Part shown: positions 21,992 through 34,200 of the stretch, piece by piece
How positions within the stretch are numbered: position 1 is the stretch's first letter
Layout of the letters: each line of letters begins with the position of its first letter
Origin: Choristoneura fumiferana
Taxonomy: Eukaryota > Arthropoda > Insecta > Lepidoptera > Tortricidae
DNA length: 64,000 bases
Direction: 5' to 3'
NCBI RefSeq assembly: GCF_025370935.1
Contig: NC_133493.1
Span: 4,218,897-4,282,896, forward strand
Notes under the pieces: model-generated
What the model saw: only the letters and a program-made list of their open reading frames with translations
Told to the model about the DNA's origin: nothing
Database searches by the model: none
Made by a program: the position numbers and the translations under genes

Positions 21992-24900
21992 GTACGTATA
22001 CAATGTGAAGTTGGCCTTGACTTTGTAATCAGTAATTTATTTGCACAAACATGGTACAAAGAAGATGGTTTACATAATAGTAGTTTATGCAACCGTTACA
22101 TAATAGGGGTCCTTGAAACACGAGTGTGGTTTTATCATAAAAGGATCACATGAGTGTTTTAAGTGCTAATGGTACAGTTGCATACAATATGTTATCTACA
22201 CACCTATTAAGTATAAGTACTCTAAGATAGAGTTCAGAAACCGATGGCAAATGACCTGCATTGCATTACTGACTTGTTCTACCAATGACATATTATCCAT
22301 AGGTGTTAAACTAATGTACTTAATAAATAAGTTGAAACAGATCAAGGAATTATCCCTACTAATCCCTACTTATATTATAAATGCGAAAGTAGCTCTGTCT
22401 GTTACGCTTTCACGTCGAAACCACTGAACCGATTTTGATGAAATTTGGTCCCCCCCTCTTATGTATAAAAAAAATACAATTAAGTATCTTAAATAGATGC
22501 TAGCATAACATTACCACTGGATTCGATTCCCGAACAGAGTAAGTACTTATATGATTTTAATGCAGCTTTTCTTTCAACTTTTTCCGACATATTAATATGT
22601 CTTAACAGTTATTTTTTATTTGTTACGCTTAGGTCGCCGGGCCGCGTCGCGTGGCTGCCATAGGACTCGCGAGGCGGGTCGCAAGCGAACTGGGCGAACA
22701 GGTAAGTCATCATCATCATCATCAGCTGAAATACCACTGCTAGACATAGGTGATAAGCAAATAATTATTTAAATCAGGCGTTAATTTGCGGAGGTGCCAT
22801 ATAAACGACCGTGAACTTTTGTGCTCTGATGATGAACTCTGGTTGAGCTCGAAACGGGTCAGCATAGTGTGCTGTTGCGATAGTTGGGTTTGTCTAATGC
22901 ATGTGTGTTCTTACGGTGTGGAGGCGAAGGAGTTGTATGATATGAACACATATTTGTTACATAGATGGGAAAAGTGTACCTAGGTTATTAAGATTGTTTT
23001 TTTGGAATCGTTTTGTATCTTTTATTTCTATTCCAAATTTTTTGTTACTTTTACGGTCATCCCGTAAAACCTATATCGAAAACACAAACTGAAATATAGA
23101 TGCACAGAAAAACCAGAAAAATAAGACCAGCGCTGGGAATCGAACCCAGGTCCTCGGCATTCCGTGCCGTGTGCTATACCGCTACACCACCGCTGGACAA
23201 CGATACAGACACGAGTTGCTCCTATGCACCTCATATCTCAGCTTGTGTTGTTTCTTATTTAGCCACTGCACTGCACAGCTTTCGGGGAAACGCATCCTAA
23301 GGTAGACTTCCGAGTAGGGCGGCTCCGGCGTCACTAACACAGCGACAGTGACGCTGCGTTCGAACGTTAGTTCATAGTTTCCGTACGCATAATACTATAG
23401 CTCTATCGCCGCGTCACTGTCGCTGCGTTAGTGACGCCGGAGCCGCTCTACTCGGAAGTCTCTTCGCCGACGACAGTGACGCGGCGTTCGAACGTTAGTT
23501 CATACGTTTCCGTACTGCATAATACTATCGCTCTATCGCCGCGTTACTGTCGCTGCGTTAGTGACGCCGGAGCCGCTCTACTCGGAAGTCTCTTCGCCGA
23601 CGACAGTGACGCGGCGTTCGAACGTTAGTTCATACGTTTCCGTACTGCATAATACTATCGCTCTATCGCCGCGTTACTGTCGCTGCGTTAGTGACGCCGG
23701 AGCCGCTCTACTCGGAAGTCTCTCGCCGACGACAGTGACGCGGCGTTCGAACGTTAGTTCATACGTTTCCGTACTGCATAATACTATCGCTCTATCGCGT
23801 TACTGTCGCTGCGTTAGTGACGCCGGAGCCGCTCTACTCGGAAGTCTACCTTAAATTTCTCCTATGATTCACATTGTCAATATTTGAAGACTTCATAGTT
23901 GTGCAATGTGGTAAGATTCACATCATCCCGGCCGTTGACTTAATAATAAACTCAAGGACTGTGTCGCTAATTCCGAAGCTAACTGACAAATTTATTAATA
24001 TGAATGTGAAAATGATGAATTTGTGACACTTCAATTTATGTGTGTGGAGGTTTTTTTTAAGAACGAGTTGTCGGGTAATAATTTACATTAATTAACCCTG
24101 ACAACGGATAAACATAATTAGGCTGACCTAGAGCTGTACGGAGCTGCAATAATCATCATCATCATCATCACCAGGGAGCGTAACTTTGGTGCGGGTGACG
24201 TCATTATGATGTGAAGTCACCTAATTATAGGATGTTTTTAAAACAAAATTACAACACTGCTATGATGCTAATGACTCTTTTTTATCCATATAAAAACACT
24301 CTGTATTTAGCTAGACGTCATACGTCTGTCATCGGCACTAAAACGCTCGCTGCTCATCACGTGCTATGCAAGGTATTAAGTAAATGACTGAAGACCTGAG
24401 AGTAGTGTGTTCAGTTCAGAATCGTGAGGAGGATCTATTACGCTATACTTTAAACCAGGTTGCGTCTTTAGGTTCCAGAGCCAAAATGGCAAAAACGGAA
24501 CCCTTATAGTTTCGTCAAGTCCGTCTGTCTGTCTGTCTATCTGCCCGTCCGTCCGTATGTCACAGGAATTTTACTCGAAAACTACAAGATGTATGCCAAT
24601 GAAATTTGTAGTACATATGTCTTGTCAAAGCCGCTATTTAGTTTTGTAGTTAAATTACAAAAATAAATATTTATAGGGGGCTCCATACACGTAACAAAAA
24701 TTGAAAAAAAAAAATATTAACTCGCATCAACTTGTGGCACATAGTTCGACAGCTCTTTTGAAAAGATAGTAAGGTTTCTCAAAAACTTTTTTGATTAAGT
24801 GAAGATTTCCGGAAATAATCGCTCCCAAAGTAGCAAAAATTGTGTCGTAAACCCCCCCCCCCTTCTATCTTGTAAACCGTTTTTCCAAAAAAGTATGCAA

Positions 24901-27900
24901 AAAATATGGAAAGGTAACGCTTAATAAATACTTTCAACGAAAATTGGTTTCAACATGATCGGATATACCGTTTTTTGAGTCATTGCCGAAAAACTGCGCT
25001 TCTCAAAAAAAGGACGTAAGTACCGTGAAGATACGCTCTCTCTGGTAATAATAGATTTTAAGACTGTAGTAAGTGTTTAATTGTGTTATAACGCACATAA
25101 TATTACTTGATTTTTTCGTAATGGCTACGGAACCCTATCGTGGGCGTGTCCGACACGCTCTTGGTCGGGTTTTTTAATGCCTCATTTACTGTTCCTAGTC
25201 TAATAATTTACAAATTCAATATATGCATATCATCATTATTATCCTAGCGAGGTTGCATATTTTATTTTAGGCCAATTTTCAGTAGCTTTTCAAGTAGTGA
25301 CGAGTGTAGAATTACCAATTAAGTAGAATTACCTACTGATGTGGCGAAAAATAGGAATATATTTTGAAATATTTAAAATATTACCGAGTAAATGCATATA
25401 ACTAAGTGTCTGAGGTTTTGAGTTTAACAATTAACACCTTGTATTAACATCTTTAGATGAGTGAGTATTAGATAGGTTTGTGGTAGGTATTTGTTAGCCT
25501 ATTTGTTAGAGAATCCGTGTGCAAATTTTATCGTCCTTTGGCAGGGACACCAGTGGTATGATTTGGAGGACATGTAGTATCTTTCTTGGCTCGAGGTTTT
25601 GCTCATTTACCATTTTATCTTATCATCATTTCATCGCGTGATTGGCACTACCGAGATTTGAAGCCGGGACCTTTAGTTTCATAGTCGCTCCGGACATACT
25701 TTGCTCGGAGTTGCCTTTAAGGACTGAATTCCACAGGTGGCAGACACAGTGGGGTACCAAGTCCGACTTGACTCGAAGCCGCCGCGACCTCCTGCTGGCT
25801 CCATACTCTACTGCACCTCTGGAATACTCCTCAGACGGCTGCAGACGAACCCTGGTGAGTCAATAAGTTAATTATTAAACTTAATCAAAAAATTAGCAAC
25901 GGGACTAACCAACAGAGAACTAAAGTCATCGAGAACTTTCATGCGGGCTCTAAAAGTTTACTTTTTCTAAATCTCACTGTTTCATTTCAGGTTTACACGG
26001 TTGCACTCACGTGTTCATTGACGAGGCGCACGAGAGAGACGTCAACACTGACCTCTCTCTTTTGTTGCTGAAAAGAGCTGTGCACCTAAATCCGGAACTC
26101 AGGGTCGTCGTTATGAGCGCCACCTTGGATACTGAAGTGTTTACTAGGTATGTACATCCTGGGCTGTTTAAATATTTGTATCAGAGACCTGACGTTATGG
26201 TTACCTACCACGTAACTCATTCGTCATTCTCATTTAACAGCCACCATATGCACTACCACTCGGCCTGCCGCCGAGACGGTAAAGTTGCCGATCTGTCGAA
26301 GATTACATTTCCGAGTGTCTAATGTCGAATAGAGAATTACTGCGTGGCAAATATAGCCGTGGGAAGTATCATGAAGTGTCTCTTGGCCTCTTGGCCGTTT
26401 TCAAAATCACATCACTCGAACAAATTGTTCGAAAATTGTTAAAATTGTGCTGTATGTAAGCCTCAAATAATTCTATCGAAAACCTCATTTGTTTTTTCGT
26501 TGAATTCTTATTCCGTCGCATTCTGTGTTAGTCTCTCGTTCTTTATTCGTCTTCTTCGTTATCCGTCGCTGTCATCTTTTGTGATTTTTTTAACTTGTCT
26601 TTCTGTTAGCTACGTCTTTTTCATTATTTGTCACGGTTTTTCTCTCATTTGTCTCTTACAGAATTTGACCGAAGAAAATAGTGACGGACAGCGAACTAGA
26701 CGAATAAAGAATGAGTGATACAATACAGAATGAGACGAAATAAGAACTGAACAAAAATTACAGAGACGAGTTATGCTTCCGAAATAATAATTTGAGTTAG
26801 TATTGTAGTAATATACCGTTTTTTAGTTATCGAGTGATATTTTAACAGGATGTGGTTAATAATCGGCTCTCCGGGTCGCTCGGTGACTTTTAAGATTATT
26901 CAGGTCATACCTACCTACCTACCATTGATAAAATACGTAAGCACAGAGTACATATATAACAGAGACACCGCCTAATACTGGCTATTCAACTGGCTATTTT
27001 TCTTTCCTTCGATTTTCCAATAGATGGCACCAGTGAGAACACAAATAACACGATACGTATTGCCATCTAGTGAGACACTAAGGATACGGTACACTGACAA
27101 CAACCAACAAGCTCACCAACTGTAGATACGCATGATGTCTCTGTCTTATTTACGTCATTAGAAGAGAATGGCATGTTTCTCTCAAATAGTTTCGACGAAT
27201 ATGAGCAAGCGCGGGGCAAGCCCAGCAAGCGCATTCCGATTATTCGCCATCTAGCGTCACAATTGCAAAACACTACGAAAGCCTCATAGCTGAAATGTAG
27301 CCACATGTAGCCTATACTTTCGTATTCTCAATTTATTATTTTTATGGTGTTTCTTATCTTCAAATTAAGGAGTTGAATTAAGGTTGATGTGAAGTTGTGT
27401 TTATAAAATATGCTAGTCTTTATTTTAATCTTAATATTTCTACTTAATTCGGCTTATTCACATTTTATAATTGTATTAAATATAGCTTGTAGGGATTGGT
27501 AGGCCATGACGTAAGAAAAAATCTGCCATATTAGTCTCCGAGATAAAACCAGCCGTAACATCACAAATCTATAATGAAGCTCATCTGCTTCAATATAGTA
27601 ATTTATATTACTCTGCTATGTCGCTACACTCTTGACAGAGTGGAAGTGGTTGTCAGTTAAGGAACCGTAATGAACCCTCTTGACGACTTTCTTGGGAAAA
27701 TGCTGAGGTGGTTTCAGATTGTGTTCAATACTGCAGTGCTGGAGACCGGAGTTCCTAGCTGGCAATAGAAAACGCTACTGCCTACTCTCAAGATCAATTC
27801 AGGTCCATCTTATTCTAAAACCGGATGCGATACAGCTCACATACGCACAATTCACCATTTTATCTCCTGTTAGAGTCCATCTCTGCTGACACGGAGTGAT

Positions 27901-30579
27901 GTGTATTAGTACACGTCTTTTTCGCTCTTATTGCGTGGACACAATCCGTTTTTTGATCGTCTCAAGCCGATTCCGGCTCAGAATTGCTCAGCAAGCTATG
28001 GAGAGAGCTATGCTCACGGTTTCTCTACGGGATCGAATCAGAAATGATGAGAAACGTAGAAGAACGAGGGTCACCGACATGGCCAAGCGAATTAGATCAT
28101 TGAAGTGGCAATGGCTGTCCATATAGCACGGAGGACAGATGGCCGTTGACGCCGAAAATTCTCGAATGGAGACTGCTGATCGGCTAACGCTGCGTAGGAC
28201 GTCCGCCAACGAGATAAACGGAAGTCGCGGGTTCACGGTGGATGCAAGCCGCTTCCAACCGAGGCAACTGGAGGTCTATGGGGGAGGCCTATTCCAACAG
28301 TGGACGTCCTGCGGCTGATATGATGATGATAATGCAAGTCGATTCCGCCACGACAGCTTTGAGGAGACCCTTAAAAAAAATGTTTCGAGTTGGTTGAATG
28401 AAACTGTTCGTGTGTATCATTCCAGATATTTCGACTCGTGTCCGATTATAGAAGTGCCAGGAAGGACTTTTCCAGTGCAAACGTCGTACTTGGACGACAT
28501 CAGACAGAAATATAATCTAGAACTTTCTAGTACTTCGGAGATTTGCAAGAAGGAAGATGCAAAGCCTTTCGTCAACTGTCAAGAGGTATTTACTCTGCCT
28601 AGCACGCTTAATAAACTTAGAACTTTTTTGTTTTTTTTACAAGCTTTTATTTAGTTTCACCTGTCCCGTTGTGTCTGTCTGTAATTAAATCATGCAAGTT
28701 AAATTTGACCAACTTCCAGTAGTCAGATTGACTTGAAATTTGGAATACTTATGTAAATCGCGTGACAATACAATAATCTAGTAGTGACATCCTGGTAGTC
28801 CAGCCAAGATCGTCTCCGCAGGACGGAACTCTTCAACGATTAATAGCATCAACTTGAAATTTCGTATGCAAATGTATTTTAATTGAAAATGCAAGTATAG
28901 TCAACAAAAGGTACAGTCAGCAAAAAACCTTGTATTAAAAATGTATTTTTTTATGGTTAGATTATTTATGTACAAAAATTAAATGACATTTTCATAAAGA
29001 AATCATAATCCCACTAATATTGTAAATACAAAAGTCTGTAAGTATGTTTGTTTGTTACTCCATTACGTCCAAACCGCTGAATCGATTTAGATGAAATTCG
29101 GTATACAGATAGTTTGGGTTCCGGGAAAGGACATAGGAAAGGAAATTTTGAACTAACCGTTAATGACGCTGATGCTTAAGAATATATGCTGTGTAAATGC
29201 CAAATGCGCTGAATTAAAATTCCATCCACTATAAATTTCAGGTTGCGGATGTCATAAAGGCTGTAGACAGGGCGGAGCCGGAAGGCGCCATTTTGGTTTT
29301 TCTTCCCGGTTGGGCAGAAATCAAGCAAGTCAAACTGCTACTGGACCAGAGTTACGCAGACAGCACGCACATGATACTGCCGGTCCATTCCAGGTTCGTA
29401 TTAAAAATATGATGATGATGACGTTTTCTTGTGTGCTCGAGTTTTCTCGTGTGATTGATTTTTTTTGTGTGCTTGAGCATCGAATTTATAAGGCACATGA
29501 ATTTATAAGGGACATTTATCTGTCGTGTTGTGTCGTGACGCGTCAGAACGGCATCGGCTCCATACATTTTAGATGGTTGCGTTAACGGGAGCGCCAAAGT
29601 TCGCATACTCTTCGCTAGTTATACCACATTTTTTGTCCGAATCATCGTTTGTCATATTTTTTTTCCCACTGAAACCTTAAATTTTTCGGAAAATTTGAAA
29701 TGGTTATCTTATCTGTGGCGAAGCGTCTATAGAACCCGATTCCTAACGGCTTGCCCAATATTTACAAAATAGGACAACAGGACGTTTAGGATTTGGGAAA
29801 GATGTAAGCCATTTTAAATAAATATCTGACGCTTCGCCACTGCATCCTATAGAAAAGTATAGGTTAGGTTTGTTTTATAACAATTCTGAACAATCATTGG
29901 ATTCAGAGAAAAAAGAGTTATGACAAACGATCATGCTGACATACATTACATTCGGACTGTCAATGAGCAGGGAGCGTAACTTTGGTGCCGATGACAGACG
30001 TATGACGTCAAGCTAAATACAGAGCGTTTTTATCCAGACCTCTTTAGTTTACTGATACTCGTACGAGTAAAATCAATGTCAGATAGAACGCAGTCAATTT
30101 TCATGGATGGTTTTGGGATTTGGAATTGCCAGAAGTTTAAAAAAATTGATTTACATGAAGAAAGGTTTTGACCTTCAACAATATTTTGCTCCATGTGCGG
30201 TTATGAGCATTATGACCAGTACAACGCCAATTTGTAACTGGCGGAAGATTCGAGATTTATATTGCCCTGAGTGTACACGTGAAATTTATTTATGTAAATA
30301 AAAAGTAATATTTTTTGTTACAATTAGATTACCCAATGAAATATTTTATTCAGATGGTATTTTAAATTTACATCAACACTAAATTGAAGAGTCATTAGCA
30401 TCATAGCAGTGTTGTAATTTTGTTTTAAAAACATCCTATAATTATGTGATTTCACATCATAATGACGTCACCCGCACCAAAGTTACGCTTCCTGTCAATG
30501 AGTATGCGAGCCGATATGGAACCTACGTTCACATTTATTTTATCTGATGCAGCTTGCTGGTGTTGTGTCGCATCAAATC

Positions 30580-30615
<36 letters not shown>

Positions 30616-31249
30616 ATCACAACACAACACGACAGATAAGTGAATGCGGCTTCAGTCATTATAAGGATCCAGTTTATAAGTAAGGATCAAGTAAGGTCCG
30701 CCCGGATTGCTACCACCATCTTGCTTCCGCTTCACGGCTTGCACTGTTGTGTTTCGGCGTGAAGAGTAAGACAGCCGGTGAAATTGCTGGCACGTGAGGT
30801 ATCACATCTTAGGCCTCTAGGTTAAATTGGCAACGCGTCTGCAATACCCTTGGTGTTGCAGATGTTTATGGGCGGTGGTGATCTCTTACCATCAGGAGAC
30901 CCAATTGCTCGTTTGCCATCCAGTCGAATAAAAAAATAAAAAAGTATGAATAAGGATGGCTCTATAATCTATTTTATATTGTATGTAACCAGGTTATCGA
31001 CGACAGAGCAGGCGCGCATGTTTTCCCGGCCGCTGCCCGGCGTGCGCAAGATAGTGTTAGCTACCAACATCGCGGAGACCTCCATCACTATACCTGACGT
31101 CGTGTTCGTCGTCGACTCCGGCGCACACAAGGAGAACCGGCTTGTGGAGGGCACTGGTACGTTCGTACACTGGCTAGATTCATCATCATCCATCATTGTC
31201 GCCATCATAAATTCATTCTATTCCTAGTAATATAATAAACAAGAAAGAT

Positions 31250-31288
<39 letters not shown>

Positions 31289-34200
31289 CTTTTTGCAGAA
31301 AATATATTTCGCAAATGATTCATTTCTCAACTGCTGAGAATAGGACATATTTCTACTTTTTGTAGATGTTGATGTTTTAATTTAATTTTGATTCTAAGCA
31401 AGTTCTGTCTAAAAGGCCTTATGGAAAGTAGAATATTGAATGCTTTATTTTATTTGGGCTTCCATAAAATATTATGTTTTATCAGAGAGCAGCACTATTC
31501 GTATTATGCTGGTCACATTATTTTTACATTTGACATTTCATACTGTCACTTTAGTATCTTGGTTTAATAAACAGAGTATAGGTTAGGTTTATTTTATAAC
31601 GATCCTGAAGTACTTACAGTTTCAGAATAACATCTTTTGTCTATGCGAATTTTCGTATTTTGCAGGCACGGCGAGCTTGGAGAGTGTGTGGGTGTCGCGG
31701 GCGGGGGCGCGGCAGCGGGCGGGGCGCGCGGGGAGGGTGCAACCAGGTCTCTATCACAGTCACTTACGACCAGCCCCGGATCTAAGGGGGGGCAAACCAG
31801 GGCACTTGCCCCAGTCGGCAGTATCATGGGGGCGCCAAATCCTTGAGACAAGAAATGAAGAAGAAAAGTAGAAAAATGCTACTCATTGGCAGTTTTAACA
31901 GTTTTTCTCAAACACTGAAGAGAGGGGGCGGTTCGAAAAAATCGTAGAGCTGGGGCTGCTTACGACTGGGGTCCATATTAAACGTATTTGTAACACTTTT
32001 TAGGGTTCCGTACCTCAAAAGGAAAAAACGGAACCTTTATAGGATCACTTTTTGTCCGTCTGTCTGTCAAGACCTTTTATCTCGGGAACGCGTGGAGGTA
32101 TCAAGCTGAAATTTATATCAAATACTGAGGTCTACTGTTCCTTGAAGCTGTGAAAAAATCAACAACTCAGAATCTTGAAATTTGCTATGAAGGTAGCTAT
32201 TATAGCACAATCAACTAGAAATGTCTGAATATCTTGTTTTTTATGTCTGTCTGTAAATATCAAGGACCAATATAATCTGACCCCACACTGCATACATTTT
32301 GCTTAAGAGTAGGGCTCTGCATACACTGGATGTATTAAATCACTCGGAAAAAGCGAGAAATATCTTCAAAACACGATTCCCGTTTACTTACATACCTATT
32401 AATGGGTACGGAACCCTCGGTGCGCGAGTCCGACTCGCACTTGCCCGGTTTTTTTTCTGCTATAAGCGTGATGTACAGTCGCCATTTGTTAGATATTTAT
32501 TGTAGTCAAAAATATCTATTCCCAAGGCATGTTTATGCTCCGATATTTTTGATCACCTTGGCTGCTCCGAAATATCCGATTGCGACTGTACTATAAAGTT
32601 AAACTGCCACAATAGAGGAACAAAATATATCTTACTATGTTTCATTCGCAAGTTTGTGCAGGTTTCCTCACGATGTTTTCCTTCACCGCAAAGCTCGTGG
32701 TTAATTTCAAATGTAATTCCGCACATGAATTTCGAAAAACTCAGAGGTGCGAGCCGGGGTTTGAACCCACGACCCTCTGCTTGAGAGGCGATAGGTCAAA
32801 CCACTAGGCCACCACGGCTTATGCGACGATTCAATGGTGCGTGTGAAGTTACCAATCCGCACTGGGCCCGCGTGGGAACTATGGCCCAAGCCCTCTTGTT
32901 CTGAGAGGAGGCCTGTGCCCAGCAGTGGGACGTATATAGGCTGGGATGATGATGTTTAATTGTCATAAGTATTGTGTAAGTACATGTTATAGCACATTTG
33001 GGCGACACGAGGATAGAACCGGTGTATACAATATTAACCGCGTAACGTCGTGTTGCACGACAGGGTGGCTGTGATCAATAAAAAACCGGCCAAGAGCGTG
33101 TCGGACACGCCCAAGATAGGGTTCCGTAGCCATTACGAAAAAAATCAAGTAATATTATGTGCGTTATAACACAATTAAAACACTTACTACAGTCTTAAAA
33201 TCTATTACCAGAAAAAGAGCGTATCTTCACGGCACTTATGTCCTTTTGTTGAGAAGCGCAGTTTTTCGGCAATAACTCAAAAACGGTATATCCGATCATG
33301 TTGAAACCAATTTTCGTTGAAAGTATTTAGTACCTTTCCATATTTTTTGCATATTTTTTGGACAAACGGTTTACAAGAGAGGGGGGGGACACAATTTTTG
33401 CTACTTTGGGAGCGATTATTTCCGGAAATCTTCACTTAATCAAAAAAGTTTTTGAGAAACCTTACTATCTTTTCAAAAGAGCTGTCGAACTATGTGCCAC
33501 ACGTTGATGCGAGTTTAAAAAAAAAACAATTTCTGTGACGTGTATGGAGTGCCCCCCTATAAATATTTATTTTGTAATTTAACTACAAAACTAAATAGCG
33601 GCTTTGACAAGACATCTGTACTACAAATTTCATTGACATACATCTTGTAGTTTTCGAGTAAAATGCCTGTGACATACGGACGGACGGACAGACAGACAGA
33701 CAGACGGACTTGACGAAACTATAAGGGTTCCGTTTTTGCCATTTTGACTCCGGAATCCTAAAGCCGGAAGTCCAGCGCTGACTCCATCCCAGGAGTCCGC
33801 ATTTACGCTGAGGCGGGACCATTTCGCCCCATATACAAAATTGTATATTATTTTATTTCATATTGTGTGTATCGAATAAACTTTTTTCATTAATATATCT
33901 GACTTGACCTCGAGTACATATCCTTTTCAGGGCACTGCTATAAACTCTACACGAAGGAGAAAGAAGACGATTTCGCGCCGTTCACAACGCCCGAGATACT
34001 AAGGTATAGTTTTTATTTCTTTAAAACTGGTATCATCATATTATGATTGGTTTTTGGAGTCTTTTTGTATTTTTTATTTCAACTCCAAATTTGTTACTTT
34101 TACGGGTATCCCGTGAAACCACAATTTCAATCATAATTTGATTGCTTAGTAGCGACATCTCTTGTCTGGGTGAGCGGTTAGTTCCGAAAGAGTGTGACGT

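Noticed and set aside
23129..23196. tRNA gene on the minus strand
   Set aside because: A and B boxes are present, but the anticodon loop is not canonical and the same tRNA-like head with the same 3' body occurs at 34.3 and 56.4 kb: a SINE.
23299..23852. CRISPR-like array
   Set aside because: Units are contiguous, palindromic and without unique spacers; eukaryotic context.
31594..31871. ORFs around the motif VI exon
   Set aside because: Other-frame readings of the GC-rich helicase exon and adjoining repeat; splice sites and motifs define the real frame.
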